Shown: positions 9,010-18,128 of the stretch, in pieces | Layout: each line of letters starts with the position of its first letter | Numbering within the stretch: position 1 is the first letter of the stretch | Origin: Aristaeella lactis | Lineage (GTDB): Bacteria; Bacillota; Clostridia; Christensenellales; Aristaeellaceae | DNA: 64,000 bases | Direction of reading: 5' to 3' | NCBI RefSeq assembly: GCF_018118585.1 | Contig: NZ_CP069421.1 | Coordinates: forward strand, 2,666,001-2,730,000 | Notes under the pieces: model-generated | The model's input: only the letters and a program-made list of their open reading frames with translations | Told to the model about the DNA's origin: nothing | The model's database searches: none | Position numbers and translations under genes: made by a program

Positions 9010-10137
9010 ATGTACAATTATCTGATCGTTGGCGCTGGTCTTTATGGAGCCACTGTTGCCCGGGAATTAACAGATGCTGGGAATTCTGTCCTTGTGATCG
9101 ACAAGCGTTCTCATATTGCGGGAAACGTATATACCGAGAAGACGGAAGGTATTAATGTTCATATATACGGTGCACATATCTTCCATACAAACAATAAGCA
9201 GGTCTGGGATTATGTGAACCGGTTTTCCGTTTTCAACCGCTTTACCAACAGTCCTGTGGCGAATTACCACGGAGAACTGTACAGCCTGCCCTTCAATATG
9301 TATACCTTCAATAAAATGTGGGGCGTGGTGACGCCGGAGGAAGCTGCCGCGAAGATCGAAGAGCAGCGAAAGGAAGCAGGGATCACGGAACCGAAGAACC
9401 TGGAGGAGCAGGCTATCTCCCTGGTAGGAACAGATATCTATGAAAAGCTGATCAAGGGTTATACCCAGAAACAATGGGGGCGGCCGTGCACAGAGCTGCC
9501 GGCATTTATTATCAAACGGCTGCCGGTTCGCCTGACCTTCGATAACAACTACTTTAACGCGCTTTACCAGGGCATTCCGGTGGGCGGTTATACGAAGATG
9601 GTTGAAAATATGCTGAAGGGGATTGAAGTTCAGCTGAACGTTGACTATCTGGCAGACAAGGCAAAGTGGGACGGTGTGGCTGAAAAGGTGATCTATACCG
9701 GGCCTATTGATGCTTATTTCAAATACTGCCTCGGCAACCTGGAATACCGTTCTGTGCGGTTTGAAACGGAAGTGCTGGATAAGCCGAATTTCCAGGGAAA
9801 TGCCGCGGTGAACTATACAGACGCGGAGACACCCTGGACCCGAATTATTGAACATAAATGGTTTGAGTTCGGGAAAGACGAAAACGGCAATGACCTGCCG
9901 AAAACTGTGATCAGCAGGGAGTACAGCTCTGAGTGGAAACTGGGAGATGAACCGTATTACCCGGTGAATGACGAGAAGAACGGCAATCTGTATCAGGAAT
10001 ATAAAAAGCTGGCGGATAAAGAAACGAATGTGGTATTTGGCGGCCGGTTGGGCGAATACAAGTATTACGATATGGATCAGGTGATTGCGGCGGCGCTTGA
10101 CAAAACCCAGATTCTTTTACATTCATTTTTTTGTTAA
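9010..10137 (+). CDS. glf: UDP-galactopyranose mutase
   Basis: The 375-residue FAD enzyme interconverts UDP-galactopyranose and UDP-galactofuranose, supplying Galf for surface glycans. It shows GAGLYGATVARELTDAG, NVHIYGAHIFHTNN, the family segment EKLIKGYTQKQWG and the FGGRLGEYKYYDMDQVI tail. A GGAGGGT site precedes the ATG. The first ~250 bases are AT-rich with codon use like the upstream genes; the rest is GC-rich like the downstream locus. The last residues (KTQILLHSFFC) do not look like a normal Glf end, and the DNA turns AT-rich again there, hinting at a second junction. Catalytic regions look intact. Confidence 0.93.
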   Translation: MYNYLIVGAGLYGATVARELTDAGNSVLVIDKRSHIAGNVYTEKTEGINVHIYGAHIFHTNNKQVWDYVNRFSVFNRFTNSPVANYHGELYSLPFNMYTFNKMWGVVTPEEAAAKIEEQRKEAGITEPKNLEEQAISLVGTDIYEKLIKGYTQKQWGRPCTELPAFIIKRLPVRLTFDNNYFNALYQGIPVGGYTKMVENMLKGIEVQLNVDYLADKAKWDGVAEKVIYTGPIDAYFKYCLGNLEYRSVRFETEVLDKPNFQGNAAVNYTDAETPWTRIIEHKWFEFGKDENGNDLPKTVISREYSSEWKLGDEPYYPVNDEKNGNLYQEYKKLADKETNVVFGGRLGEYKYYDMDQVIAAALDKTQILLHSFFC

Positions 10138-10399
10138 CTATATATTTTGAAAAAGTATGATGAAATAAAATGTCATACGAAAAAACTATATGATGCATAA
10201 TACGACTCAATTTGAGCGTATATTATATCATCTCTTTTACTGTGCTTTCCTTCCGTAATAGAATATGATATATTGATATCATACAAATAGAGAAGGCGCA
10301 GAACACAAATGGGTCCTTTTCTTTTTGTTTCTGGCAGAAGCAATTAGAAAAAACATAGTTCTGGTTGAGAATAGAGCTCAGAGAGTGAGGGACAGTAGA
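10138..10399. other. AT-rich intergenic gap between glf and the Wzz-like genes
   Basis: About 260 bases with no convincing gene. It is much more AT-rich than either neighbour and contains the near-palindrome ATGATATATTGATATCAT (around 10264) and one candidate promoter at 10236. It probably marks the boundary between the AT-rich island and the GC-rich polysaccharide locus. Confidence 0.5.
10236..10264 (+). promoter_or_regulatory. Candidate sigma-A promoter for the Wzz-like operon
   Basis: TTTACT at 10236-10241 and TAGAAT at 10259-10264 are separated by 17 bases. The match is moderate; position upstream of the copolymerase pair supports it. Confidence 0.4.
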
Positions 10400-11977
10400 T
10401 TGGATAACAACGAGAACAGGCTGGACATGATGCCGGCGGGTAATGACCGGCAGATCCAGCTGGTGGTGAACAGCCAGGAAGAGGATTCTATCGACCTGGG
10501 CAACGTGTTTCATAACATGAAGCTGAAAAAGCGCATTTTTGCCTGGGTATTGGTACTGTGCCTGGTGTTGGGCGTATGCGCGCCGCTGCTGCTTTATCAG
10601 CTCACAAAGACTCCGCTGACGGTTTCTTCTGTGGTTACGCTCAGGTATGAAGCACCTGTGAAAGAAGACGCAGAGGATATCCGGGAGGGGAAGAAGACCC
10701 TGGCGGAAGCGGAATTTGCCCCGGTGACGGATCTGAGCGCGCCGGACGGAACAGAACTGGATCTGAACCAGATCACTTCTTCCTATGTGCTCCAGACGGC
10801 GCTGGATGGTATGACGCTATCAAAGCCTATTACCGCTGCGGTGCTGCGGGATAATATTGCGATCCGTACAATTCTGACAGACGAAAGCCAACGGACGAAG
10901 GAAGCCCTGGCAGGCCTGGCTGACGCGAAAAACGCGGATGCTTACAGGCAGCTGCAGACAGCGGAGATGGAATATCAGAACCGGTTTGTGGTTTCCCTGA
11001 CGAACGGTTTCGGCGATGAGGACAGCAGGGTCAAGATTGAGCTGAAGGATGCGGAACTGAAGCAGCTGCTGGACCGGATCCTGACGGTGTATAACGACTA
11101 TCTGGTCCGGACATACGCGGACGTGAAGCTGCCGGAAGATGCTTTCTCCATTATCGACACGGCGGATCTGGATGTGCTGGACAGTCTGGACCAGCTCCGG
11201 AAGGGCCTGGATGACCTTTACAGCTACTGCGACGCAAAGACCGATACGGTCAAGGCATACCGGTCCTGGCAGACGGGCCGCTCCCTGACGGACTGGATGG
11301 AAACACTGCAGACCTTCAAGAGTATAAATGTGGATTACCTGTATGCCATGGTGAGTGAGAACGCGATCACCCGGGACAAGGCGGAGCTGCTGACCAACTG
11401 GAAGTACATGCTGCGCATGGCGAAAAGTGACCTGGAAAGGACAAACGAGAATATTGCCGAGACGAAAAAGCTGCTGGCAACCTACAAGAATGATGAAGTG
11501 TTCATCTCCATGCAGGAAAGCGACGCAGCCAAGACTACCAAAACGGCGACAGAGTATTATAACAACCTGATCCTCCAGCAGACAGAAAACTATGAAAAGG
11601 CGGCAGAACTGAAGGCTTCCATCGCGGACTATGAAGACCGGATCCTCCGGCTGGACGCGAAAACGAGGACGGATGTGACCGCGGAAGTGGAAGAAGAGCT
11701 GGCCCGCTCGATCGCCTCCGCACAGAGCATGTACAAAAACATTCGTGAACATATGGAAGAGCTGTTTGAGAGCCAGATGTACACGACGTTTGAGGATCAC
11801 AGCGCGGCGCAGGGAAAAGAACAGAGCTTTATCGCGGCCAATGTGAAAAAGATCATTATCTTCGTGGCGCTCTTTGTGGCCCTTGGCTTCGGACTGTGGT
11901 TCCTGGCCGGGCTTGCGCCTGAGTTCTCCAAAAGCAGAAAAGAAACGGAAACCGGAAAGGAGGCGGCTGCGAAATGA
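10400..11977 (+). CDS. Wzz-like polysaccharide copolymerase / chain-length protein (first of pair)
   Basis: I place the start at TTG 10400, which has GTGAGGGA 7-8 bases upstream; the in-frame ATG at 10325 lacks a site. The protein is about 525 residues: a short cytoplasmic N-terminus, a transmembrane helix around 43-65, a long extracytoplasmic region with helical stretches rich in K/E/Q (~280-450), and a second helix at ~485-507 followed by a basic tail. This two-helix topology is that of Wzz/PCP-type chain-length regulators. No tyrosine kinase domain or partner is in the window. It overlaps the next, similarly built gene by four bases, so the two may form a hetero-oligomer. Confidence 0.6.
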   Translation: MDNNENRLDMMPAGNDRQIQLVVNSQEEDSIDLGNVFHNMKLKKRIFAWVLVLCLVLGVCAPLLLYQLTKTPLTVSSVVTLRYEAPVKEDAEDIREGKKTLAEAEFAPVTDLSAPDGTELDLNQITSSYVLQTALDGMTLSKPITAAVLRDNIAIRTILTDESQRTKEALAGLADAKNADAYRQLQTAEMEYQNRFVVSLTNGFGDEDSRVKIELKDAELKQLLDRILTVYNDYLVRTYADVKLPEDAFSIIDTADLDVLDSLDQLRKGLDDLYSYCDAKTDTVKAYRSWQTGRSLTDWMETLQTFKSINVDYLYAMVSENAITRDKAELLTNWKYMLRMAKSDLERTNENIAETKKLLATYKNDEVFISMQESDAAKTTKTATEYYNNLILQQTENYEKAAELKASIADYEDRILRLDAKTRTDVTAEVEEELARSIASAQSMYKNIREHMEELFESQMYTTFEDHSAAQGKEQSFIAANVKKIIIFVALFVALGFGLWFLAGLAPEFSKSRKETETGKEAAAK

Positions 11978-13374
11978 CTACCATGAAGAAAACGCACTGG
12001 CTCCGGAATACACTGATTGTCCTGATCATCTGCGGCCTGATCGGATCCGCGCTGGCAGCGGTGCTGTTCTTTAAGGAGAACAGCCAGACCTATGCTTCAG
12101 CGTCCCTTCTGTTTTCCTTTGAAGGCGCGGCCGAAGGCAAGGCGCCGAACGGCTATCCCTTTGACGTGAGCGGCCTGGCTTCGGATGAAGTGTTGGAACA
12201 GGCACTGGAAGCCTCTGAACTGACGGGAACCTATACAGCGGAACAGCTGAGGGGAAACCTCCGCGTGACCGGCGTATATCCGGAACGGATCGCAGAGCAG
12301 ATGACCCAATATGTGTCCCTGCTGGACGCAAGCGCGGGCAGTCAGGCGGCTGTGACGGATTATCACGCGACTCAGTACGGGGTGACGCTGTTTAACGATT
12401 TTGACCGGAACATCTCCGCCGGTAAGCTGACCGGACTGCTGGACAATATTCTGACAGCATACCGCGGCTATTTTGCAAAGACCTACACAGCAAGCCTGGA
12501 GAAGAAAGATCCTATCGACAACCTTTCTGAATATGACTATGCCCAGCAACTGGAGGCTGTCCTGGAAACCGTGAGACAGCAAAGCCGGTTTGCGGCGGAA
12601 ATGCAGGAACTGGCACCGGATTTCCTGCTGGACGGCAAAAGCTTCGGGGATATCGCGGTGCGGTACCAGGGCCTGGAAAGCGACATTAACCGGCTGGATG
12701 CCACCATTACCCTGAACGCGGTTTCCAAGGATCAGGACCGGCTGAAGAAACGGTATGAGATGGAGATCCGCTCCCAGGGATTCCAGCTGGAAAGTATGAA
12801 GGAAGAACTGAAGCTGATCGAGGAACAGGTGAACAGCTTCGACAAGGACGGCATCATCTATGTCAGTGCCAACGGTTACTTAAGCAAGGTAGGCAATGAA
12901 ACGTCCAACACTTATGACAAGCTGGTAGAGAAGCGCAAGAGCGTTTCAGACAAGATCGCGGAGATCAACGCCACGATCACACTCTACCAGGCCCGGCTGG
13001 ATGATATGACCGGCGCGGCTTCCGTGAAAACGGAGAACGAATCGGAAGATGCCACTGCGGTGGAAAAGCTGAGCAAGAGCGAACTGAAAGAACTGACCGA
13101 AACGGTGGAAACAAGGATCCAGGGACTGATTGCCAAGAAGACCGCTGTGGCGGCTGATTTCGCGGCCATGCTGGATGCCTATTCCGCAAGGGAGATCAAT
13201 GAGAAATCGGTTTCTGTGAGCGGACTGAAATACAAAGCGCCGACGCTGCTTTCCGGTGCGTTTATTGTGAAAGCGATCAAGACGGCCGGACCGATCTGCG
13301 CGGTTGGATTTATGGTGTGCATGGTGCTGCTGATCCTTTCCAGGAGGAAAGAATATAAAGCGATACAGAAGTAA
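11974..13374 (+). CDS. Wzz-like polysaccharide copolymerase / chain-length protein (second of pair)
   Basis: The 466-residue protein starts within the last codons of its neighbour. It repeats the same plan: helix at ~10-31, extracytoplasmic domain with ATEQ/SAGKLTGLLDNILTAY-like segments paralleling DAELKQLLDRILTVY in the upstream protein, a coiled-coil region (~240-390), and a C-terminal helix at ~433-455 with a basic tail. The two are probably ancient paralogues. A role in controlling polymer length or bridging synthesis to export is likely from topology and context; sequence motifs alone do not prove it. Confidence 0.6.
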   Translation: MTTMKKTHWLRNTLIVLIICGLIGSALAAVLFFKENSQTYASASLLFSFEGAAEGKAPNGYPFDVSGLASDEVLEQALEASELTGTYTAEQLRGNLRVTGVYPERIAEQMTQYVSLLDASAGSQAAVTDYHATQYGVTLFNDFDRNISAGKLTGLLDNILTAYRGYFAKTYTASLEKKDPIDNLSEYDYAQQLEAVLETVRQQSRFAAEMQELAPDFLLDGKSFGDIAVRYQGLESDINRLDATITLNAVSKDQDRLKKRYEMEIRSQGFQLESMKEELKLIEEQVNSFDKDGIIYVSANGYLSKVGNETSNTYDKLVEKRKSVSDKIAEINATITLYQARLDDMTGAASVKTENESEDATAVEKLSKSELKELTETVETRIQGLIAKKTAVAADFAAMLDAYSAREINEKSVSVSGLKYKAPTLLSGAFIVKAIKTAGPICAVGFMVCMVLLILSRRKEYKAIQK

Positions 13375-13456
13375 GCGTGGCCGCCGGGATGCGGCGTTCG
13401 GAATGACATAAAAGAGCAGATTCCAATCCGGGAAAACCAGAAAGGGGCTGTATGTT

Positions 13457-15526
13457 GTGAAGAAGAATAGCCGGTTGTCGTTTCATACGATTCTTCCGGG
13501 GCTGTTCTGCGCCTTTGTGCTTTTCGTCTTCGCACCTGTGGACATGTACCTTTCGACAGCGGATGAGCTGTGGTTTTCCCTGAAGGACCTGATCCCGTGG
13601 CTGCTGATCTTTGCCGCGGTGACCTTTGCGGGAATCACTCTGCTTTGCTGTATCCTTCCGAAGAAGCTTTCTGTGATTTTCAGGGCAGGCGTATACGCCT
13701 GCTCTTTTCTTTTGTGGCTGCAGGGAAACGTGCTGATAACAGACTACGGCACCCTGGACGGAGAAAAGGTTCACTGGGCTGAATACAGAGTGCCGGGGAT
13801 CCTGAACGCGCTGATCTGGATCGCGGTGATCGCGTTGTTTATTTTCCTGATGCTCCGGCTGCGGAAAAAGTTCCGCGGGGTTGTGGAAGCAGCTGCGTGC
13901 ATCCTGCTGGCGACCCAGATCGTGACGCTGGGCGTGCTGCTGATCCGGCAGCCGCAGAAAGCCGAGCAACAGGGGGATCGCTATCTTTCCCGTGAGAATG
14001 AATTTGTTATATCCCCGGAAGAGAATACCCTGGTGTTTGTGCTGGACTGTTTTGATGGAAACCTGATGACCACGCTGCTGGAAGAGTATCCGGAAGACAC
14101 GTCTGAGAAATTTCCTGATTTCACCTTTTATCCGGATACGGTGGCGGCAGCGGCCCGGACCAAGTACGCGATTCCTTTCATCCTGACCGGAGATACTAAC
14201 CGGGAAGAACAATCCTACAATGAATACCTGTCCAAAGCATACGGTGCCTCGCCGCTTATGCAGGAACTGGCCACAGGAAAATACAGCACCGGTTTTTACA
14301 CGATCCAGCAGTATATGGATCTGTCCCGGGATGACGCCGTTGAGAACATCTATGACGGTACTCCGAAGCCCTTATCCCTGTTCGGCCTGACCAAGCAGTT
14401 CATGAAACTGGTTGCATTCCGGTACGCGCCGTCGATCCTGGCACCGAATTTCTGGATGTATACAGGGGATTTTGAGTACTGGAAGAACACAGACGCCAAT
14501 GCGGGTTACCGCATAGACGATGACATGTTCTTTATGCAGCTGCTTGAGGAAGGATTAAAGGCGGAAGCAAAGAAACCGGCGTTCCGGTTTTACCACCTGA
14601 AGGGTGCCCACAGTCCCTATATCCTGGATCGCAAAGCGGCTCCTGTTGATGAAGAAGGCGGAACCGAAGAGGAGCAGGCGCTCGGAGCACTGTATATCGT
14701 GACGGAGTATATGAGGCAGCTGAAGGATCTGGGATTATATGACCGGGCAACGGTTATTGTGATGGCGGACCACGGATACGGTGCTCACAGCAATATGGAA
14801 CACTGTCCGCTCTTCATGGTGAAGCTTCCGGGAGAATCCCATGATTTTAAGGTGTCGGATATGCCTTTCTCCCAGGCGTCTATGGCTGATCTGCTGACAC
14901 ATGCGGTGAAAGGGCAGCTGACTTCCCTGGAAGCGTGGCGGTCAGAGGGGAAAAGGTATTTCTATAGTTCCAGGGAGCATGAGGGAATCATTGACCTGTC
15001 AGAATATGTGATCGACAGCCCCGGCATCGGAAAAGACGTGGAACCCACAGGGGTCGTTTACCACGGTGATACGCTGAACCGGTCCAGGGATTATACCCTG
15101 GGGACCGTGCTGTATTTCAACGGACGGGACACCGGCCGCAGCTGCATTGTATCCGGTTTTTCAGCAAACGAAGGGTATTATACCTGGACAAGCGGACATG
15201 ACGCGGAGATGCTCTTTGAGTTTACGGAAACGCCGCTGGGCGACCTGGAAATGCTGCTGGACCACGGGACATTCAACGGCGAGCAGACCGTGGAAGTGTG
15301 GGTCAACGAAGAGAAGATTGAAACCTATTACGCCTACGGGGAAGGATACTATTCCGTGGCGATTCCCGCGGGCATGACGGACGGGAATGTGCTGCGGGTA
15401 CGGCTGCATCTTCCGGACGCCAATTCGCCTTTGGCGCTGGGCACGGGAGATGACGGGCGGCTGCTCGGGCTGTCGATGAAATCGATTGTGATCAGAGAGC
15501 GTGAGGCTGCTGAAGCAGCCCGGTGA
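13457..15526 (+). CDS. Membrane alkaline-phosphatase-superfamily transferase (LTA-synthase/sulfatase-like)
   Basis: The GTG start follows GGGGCTG. The 689-residue protein has about five N-terminal helices (residues ~10-165), then an extracytoplasmic sulfatase-type domain: TLVFVLDCFDG (metal site region), TVAAAARTKYAIPFILTG, which matches the segment holding the catalytic Thr in LTA synthases, FYHLKGAHSPY and VIVMADHGYG. The enzyme probably transfers or removes a phospho group (for example phosphoglycerol or phosphoethanolamine) on the surface glycan. The last ~130 residues form a separate beta-rich domain also found at the C-terminus of the convergent GT-C protein. It ends next to a hairpin repeat array and a bidirectional terminator. 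Confidence 0.75.
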   Translation: MKKNSRLSFHTILPGLFCAFVLFVFAPVDMYLSTADELWFSLKDLIPWLLIFAAVTFAGITLLCCILPKKLSVIFRAGVYACSFLLWLQGNVLITDYGTLDGEKVHWAEYRVPGILNALIWIAVIALFIFLMLRLRKKFRGVVEAAACILLATQIVTLGVLLIRQPQKAEQQGDRYLSRENEFVISPEENTLVFVLDCFDGNLMTTLLEEYPEDTSEKFPDFTFYPDTVAAAARTKYAIPFILTGDTNREEQSYNEYLSKAYGASPLMQELATGKYSTGFYTIQQYMDLSRDDAVENIYDGTPKPLSLFGLTKQFMKLVAFRYAPSILAPNFWMYTGDFEYWKNTDANAGYRIDDDMFFMQLLEEGLKAEAKKPAFRFYHLKGAHSPYILDRKAAPVDEEGGTEEEQALGALYIVTEYMRQLKDLGLYDRATVIVMADHGYGAHSNMEHCPLFMVKLPGESHDFKVSDMPFSQASMADLLTHAVKGQLTSLEAWRSEGKRYFYSSREHEGIIDLSEYVIDSPGIGKDVEPTGVVYHGDTLNRSRDYTLGTVLYFNGRDTGRSCIVSGFSANEGYYTWTSGHDAEMLFEFTETPLGDLEMLLDHGTFNGEQTVEVWVNEEKIETYYAYGEGYYSVAIPAGMTDGNVLRVRLHLPDANSPLALGTGDDGRLLGLSMKSIVIREREAAEAAR

Positions 15527-15613
15527 AATATTGCCTTCGGCAATGTGAAATACGCCTTCGGCGTGTGAAATATTGAACGCAGGCGTTCAATGTGAAATAT
15601 TCGGCTGCCGCCG
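15527..15613. repeat. Tandem array of small hairpins joined by GTGAAATA linkers
   Basis: Four consecutive stem-loops differ in sequence but each is self-complementary: ATTGCC-TTC-GGCAAT, ACGCC-TTC-GGCGT, ATTGAACGC-AG-GCGTTCAAT and ATTCGGC-TGCC-GCCGAAT. They are separated by the near-constant linker TGTGAAAT. The array begins immediately after the stop codon of the phosphatase-like gene. Confidence 0.85.
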
Positions 15614-15745
15614 AATGTGCAAGATGGTGCTGCTTCGCAGCGGTTTTCAATCCTCCGTGCTAACGCTTGATCGGAAAGGAGATTTCTCCGCTTCGCCTTA
15701 CGGCTTCGGTCGGAATGACAATGGAGGGCGGGCACTTTTGAATAT
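15614..15745. repeat. Intergenic repeat ending GGTCGGAATGACAATGG
   Basis: Contains further small hairpins (TGCTTCGCAGC, CGCCTTACGG) and the 17-base ending at 15708-15724 that recurs exactly at 19482 and with changes at 48504. No gene is supported here. Confidence 0.6.
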
Positions 15746-15780
15746 AAAAAATCATGTTTGTGCTGCAAACATGATTTTTT
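15746..15780. terminator. Bidirectional intrinsic terminator
   Basis: Perfect stem AAAAAATCATGTTTG (15746-15760) against 15766-15780 with a TGCTG loop. A-tract and T-tract flank it, so it can end transcripts from both convergent genes. Confidence 0.9.
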
Positions 15781-15805
15781 TCTTTGCTGTGTTTGGTATG
15801 ACAGT

Positions 15806-18010
15806 TTATTTTTCGGAGAGCATGATGCTTTCGAAGGCGACAGCCAGGGTGCGGGAATCTCCGTTTCCGGGCTGCCGGGCATCGGGGAAGAGGAAACGAA
15901 GGGTAAGGGACCCTGTTTCCGCGTAGGCATCGGCGGGAACAGTGAAGAAGATATAGTCGTTTGAACCGGTAATAATGGCGTCCAGGACAGGAACATCATT
16001 GGCGAAGACCTGGCAGGCCTGCTCTCCGATGGTCATTTTCCAGGCCCAGGAAACGCGGAGGTCAACAGGTTCGGAAACATCCGGACGGAAGGTGAGGGAA
16101 GCCTCTTCCGCGTTTGTCCAGGTAAAGCCGTTCTCAGGATTGGAGAAACCGGTGGGACGGTAATTCCGGAACGGCGCGTCCGCCCCGTAGAAGAAGATCT
16201 CTTCATCCAGGAGATAAAGGGAAGGATCCAGCATGGAAAGACGGGACGGATCCTTGGCCCGGTATACGTGATACCAGGTAAGGCCTTCCGGGGTGATCTC
16301 CTCGTTCATTTCCGGATCAAGCAGGGAGAATTCCCCGACGGTGACGATCTGGCTGATGGAATCCAGGTTAAGCGTTTCACTGCCGGTATAATAAGCCAGG
16401 GTATCAGGCAGGCAGCCTTCACCCAGGGGGAGGGACTGCGCGGCGGCGGGATTCTCCTGCTTAAGGAGTGTTTCCCGTACACCGCTGAAGGTGGCAAAGG
16501 CATAATCGTCATTCATAATCGTGTTTATGGCACGTAGCTCGGGATCATGAGCTGTTTCCGAAAGGACGAGCACAGTGCCGTCCGCCGTATCCAGATGACG
16601 GTCCAGGATCTGTGCTTCGGCGATCAGGCCGGCATCGGTGATCTCTTCCTCCTCTTTCGCGCTTTGGACAAAGACGACGCCGGAGGCTGTTTCCAGCACG
16701 AGCATCAGGGGAAGCAGGAGACAGGCAAATGCCCGGGCTCTTTTTTTGCTTAGCAGGATCAGGATAACCGCTAGCAGGATGATCGGAACAAGCTTCCACA
16801 GCCAGAGTGCCCCGGAGGATGCCTGGTCAAACCGTTTGGTGAACTGCAGCACGGGGAAATCCACAAGGCTGCCGGCAGAAGGAATGAACAGGAAAAGCGC
16901 CAGCAGGCAGGCAAAGCTCGCGGTTGCCAGCGTAAGGGGATTCTTTATGGAGAAGGGCTCCGTCTCTTCCGCCGCGGTGAGACCCAGCAGCAGGAAGGGG
17001 AAGACGGCACCCAGGAAATAGCGCAGGTGGATACGGAGGGCGATCCTGGGGAAATCCGCGTAGAGCGATACACCGAAAGCAACACCCAGCGTGACGAAAA
17101 GGACATAGCACAGGGAAAGCAGGAACAGGCTTTGATTGGCCGGAGCCAGCTTCTTGTACCGCACAGCGGGCAGGGCGACCGGGAAGAAGCCCGCGGAGAG
17201 AAGGAAGAACAGAAGCAGGATGCCGGAAGCGTACAGGAGGTACATCATCCGGGAAGCGCCGGCAAGGTTGTCCGCGGATACCTGGGCGGAATAGGAGTAG
17301 GTCATACCGCTCAGCAGGACAAAGCGCGTGAACAGGAAGGGCACCAGAACACCGGCGATGAAACAGCCGAGGGAAAGCAGGGCGGCCTTCCTGCCGGTTT
17401 TATGATTCAAAAGGCCTGCGGCAAGCGCGACCGCGACAGCCGCGATCCAGGCGGCACCGACTTCCTTGGCAAAGTAAAGCAGGAAACCGAGAACACCAAG
17501 CAGGAAAGCATGGAAGGGCTTCCTTTCAGAAGTGAAGAAACGGTAGGCAGCGTAAAAACCCCAGAGGACCAGCGGAAGATACAGGTTTTCCGCCATAAAG
17601 GTCAGGGAGAAGAGCAGGTTCGGGGAGAAGGCCAGGACCAGAAGGGAAAGGATAACCTGCCAGTTTTTCTTCAGTATCCGGCGGGCCAGAAGGTAGCCGG
17701 GGATCAGGGCGGAGGAAACGAGCAGCGCGTTGAAAGCGGAAATCAGCTGTGTGCGCAGGACACCGTCTGAAACGGCATAAAAGGGAGAAAGCAGGAGAGG
17801 ATAAAGAAGCTTGGTGAAATGGAGCGGTGTCCCGTAAACATTCAGGGAGCCGCGCAGGAAGATATTCTGGGACAGCTCCAGGTAGAAGAGCTCGTCATTG
17901 TAGGTGACGGCCGCTTTCGGAAAGATTGAAAGAATAACACGAAGAACGGCTGAAAGGATCAGCAGGAGAAGAAAGAAAAGGGTGAGTTTATTCTGTCGCT
18001 TTTCTGTCAT
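15806..18010 (-). CDS. GT-C type membrane glycosyltransferase with C-terminal beta domain
   Basis: I choose the ATG at 18010 (MTEKRQNKLTLFFLLL), which starts just before the first helix; upstream in-frame codons run through a promoter region. The 734-residue protein has about a dozen helices and a first outer loop with TYNDELFYLELSQN, the acidic motif typical of GT-C enzymes using lipid-linked sugars. After a periplasmic stretch (~530-620) the C-terminal ~110 residues (WTNAEEASLTFRPDV... to FESIMLSEK) resemble the end of the convergent phosphatase-like protein. It is transcribed opposite to the rest of the locus, divergently from the GT4 gene at 18192. Confidence 0.75.
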   Translation of the reverse strand: MTEKRQNKLTLFFLLLLILSAVLRVILSIFPKAAVTYNDELFYLELSQNIFLRGSLNVYGTPLHFTKLLYPLLLSPFYAVSDGVLRTQLISAFNALLVSSALIPGYLLARRILKKNWQVILSLLVLAFSPNLLFSLTFMAENLYLPLVLWGFYAAYRFFTSERKPFHAFLLGVLGFLLYFAKEVGAAWIAAVAVALAAGLLNHKTGRKAALLSLGCFIAGVLVPFLFTRFVLLSGMTYSYSAQVSADNLAGASRMMYLLYASGILLLFFLLSAGFFPVALPAVRYKKLAPANQSLFLLSLCYVLFVTLGVAFGVSLYADFPRIALRIHLRYFLGAVFPFLLLGLTAAEETEPFSIKNPLTLATASFACLLALFLFIPSAGSLVDFPVLQFTKRFDQASSGALWLWKLVPIILLAVILILLSKKRARAFACLLLPLMLVLETASGVVFVQSAKEEEEITDAGLIAEAQILDRHLDTADGTVLVLSETAHDPELRAINTIMNDDYAFATFSGVRETLLKQENPAAAQSLPLGEGCLPDTLAYYTGSETLNLDSISQIVTVGEFSLLDPEMNEEITPEGLTWYHVYRAKDPSRLSMLDPSLYLLDEEIFFYGADAPFRNYRPTGFSNPENGFTWTNAEEASLTFRPDVSEPVDLRVSWAWKMTIGEQACQVFANDVPVLDAIITGSNDYIFFTVPADAYAETGSLTLRFLFPDARQPGNGDSRTLAVAFESIMLSEK

Positions 18011-18099
18011 ACGTTCTTTGCACCGTCCTTGATCAATCAGAATCTGTTGTGTGAATACGCCGCGAAAGGATGGCGGCACAGCGGAATTGTACTGAAAAC

Positions 18100-18128
18100 A
18101 ATATACCATAAAGGACAGGGAAAGTACA
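18100..18128 (-). promoter_or_regulatory. Candidate promoter for the GT-C gene
   Basis: On the minus strand TGTACT (18123-18128) and TATATT (18100-18105) are 17 bases apart. The -35 is weak, and it overlaps the palindrome at 18119. Confidence 0.4.
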
